64,000 bases of DNA, from the NCBI GenBank assembly GCA_018873225.1, contig JAEILZ010000009.1, forward strand, positions 2,223,501-2,287,500, in the 5' to 3' direction. The number at the start of each line of letters is the position of its first letter. Position 1 is the first letter of the stretch. Shown one piece after another: positions 63,620-64,000 of this stretch. Below the pieces are notes generated by a model that was not told the origin of the DNA, searched no databases, and saw only the letters and a program-made list of their open reading frames with translations. The stretch is from [Phialemoniopsis] sp. UDSM-2020. Its lineage: Eukaryota > Ascomycota > Sordariomycetes > Thyridiales > Thyridiaceae. The translations under genes were made by a program, and so were the position numbers.

Positions 63620-64000
63620 TCAGTTTTCGAAGGCCTTCGTCCCGGACGTCTCCTTGTCACCAAACCACGACCAAATATCGTTGAGCAGGCGGCCGGGCAC
63701 CTCATAGGCCGCAAAGTGTCCTCCGTGGTCATTCACCACACGCTTGAGCACGTTGCCCCCGCGCCTCGCCCACTCAAGCGGCATGCGGTACGTGATGTCG
63801 TACGGGAACTGGCTAATCGCGACGGGCACCTTGTCCACAAGCGGCAGCGTCCCGAAATCAATCGACGCGAAGCCGCCGTCGCGCATAACCTCTTTGTAGA
63901 AGCGCATCCCTCCGTAGGGGCCCTGGATGTAGTACATGAGCGACCACGTGATGATATCCTGCGGGGTCCAGCTCATGATGGCCGGGTCGATGATCTTGTT
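63620..64000 (-). CDS. Epoxide-hydrolase-like alpha/beta hydrolase, C-terminal part (truncated by window)
   Basis: The frame runs leftward from the window edge to a stop at 63620; 126 residues are visible and the gene continues beyond 64000, so start, N-terminal domain and catalytic Asp lie outside. Visible parts: WTPQDIITWSLMYYIQGP, the FPYDITYRMPLEWARRGG segment and VVNDHGGHFAAYEVPGRLL, where the His of GGHF is the expected catalytic base of the epoxide hydrolase (EHN) family. These enzymes open epoxides with water, in detoxification or in metabolite synthesis. An in-frame Met at 63976 is internal, since coding continues upstream without a break (NKIIDPAI before it). Confidence 0.8.
   Translation of the reverse strand, partial: NKIIDPAIMSWTPQDIITWSLMYYIQGPYGGMRFYKEVMRDGGFASIDFGTLPLVDKVPVAISQFPYDITYRMPLEWARRGGNVLKRVVNDHGGHFAAYEVPGRLLNDIWSWFGDKETSGTKAFEN

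Overview
The window looks like nuclear DNA of a filamentous ascomycete (Pezizomycotina; Sordariomycete-like by gene content, genus not assigned). The evidence is short spliceosomal introns of about 45-80 nt with GTRNGT...YAG ends, a fungal Zn2Cys6 regulator, a TRI12-type transporter, a 2EXR-domain protein and a GPI-anchored wall protein. I see no prokaryotic operons, rRNA, convincing tRNA or CRISPR. Exon coordinates are my own, from splice sites and reading frame; every multi-exon model called intact sums to a whole number of codons.

Layout. 1-20 kb: sparse, accessory-like. It holds a 2-oxoglutarate/Fe(II) dioxygenase, a 1049-aa coiled-coil protein, an AT-rich block with a 28-nt palindrome family, a decayed small gene, a protoglobin-type haem protein, a 722-aa protein that looks like a DEAH-box helicase without its catalytic motifs, a 2EXR protein and a 745-aa coiled-coil protein. 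20-31 kb: an unknown 452-496-aa protein, then a group resembling a small metabolite cluster (SDR with altered catalytic residues, DHA2-type MFS exporter, GST, ATP-grasp ligase divergent from a D-amino-acid-oxidase-like enzyme) and an acidic unknown protein. 32-44 kb: secretion and nutrition genes (Cys-rich protein, GPI-anchored wall protein, secreted S33-type peptidase, GMC oxidoreductase, sugar transporter).

45-55 kb: a six-exon 1435-aa protein with a degenerate sacsin/NO VEIN-like ATPase module and a C-terminal NO VEIN domain, a membrane-anchored SMP-30/gluconolactonase-like enzyme, and a serine esterase divergent from it. 55-64 kb: TRI12-type MFS exporter, multi-pass membrane protein, CsbD-like small stress protein, Zn2Cys6 regulator, and the C-terminal end of an epoxide-hydrolase-like enzyme cut by the window edge; this may be the flank of a second metabolite locus.

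How genes may work together (inference): the ATP-grasp/DAAO pair shares a 683-bp divergent promoter and, with GST, MFS and SDR, could make and export an amino-acid-derived compound without an NRPS or PKS. The GMC enzyme and sugar transporter may act in carbon use. Two large proteins keep the fold signatures of ATP-driven enzymes but have lost ATP-handling residues, a pattern worth following.
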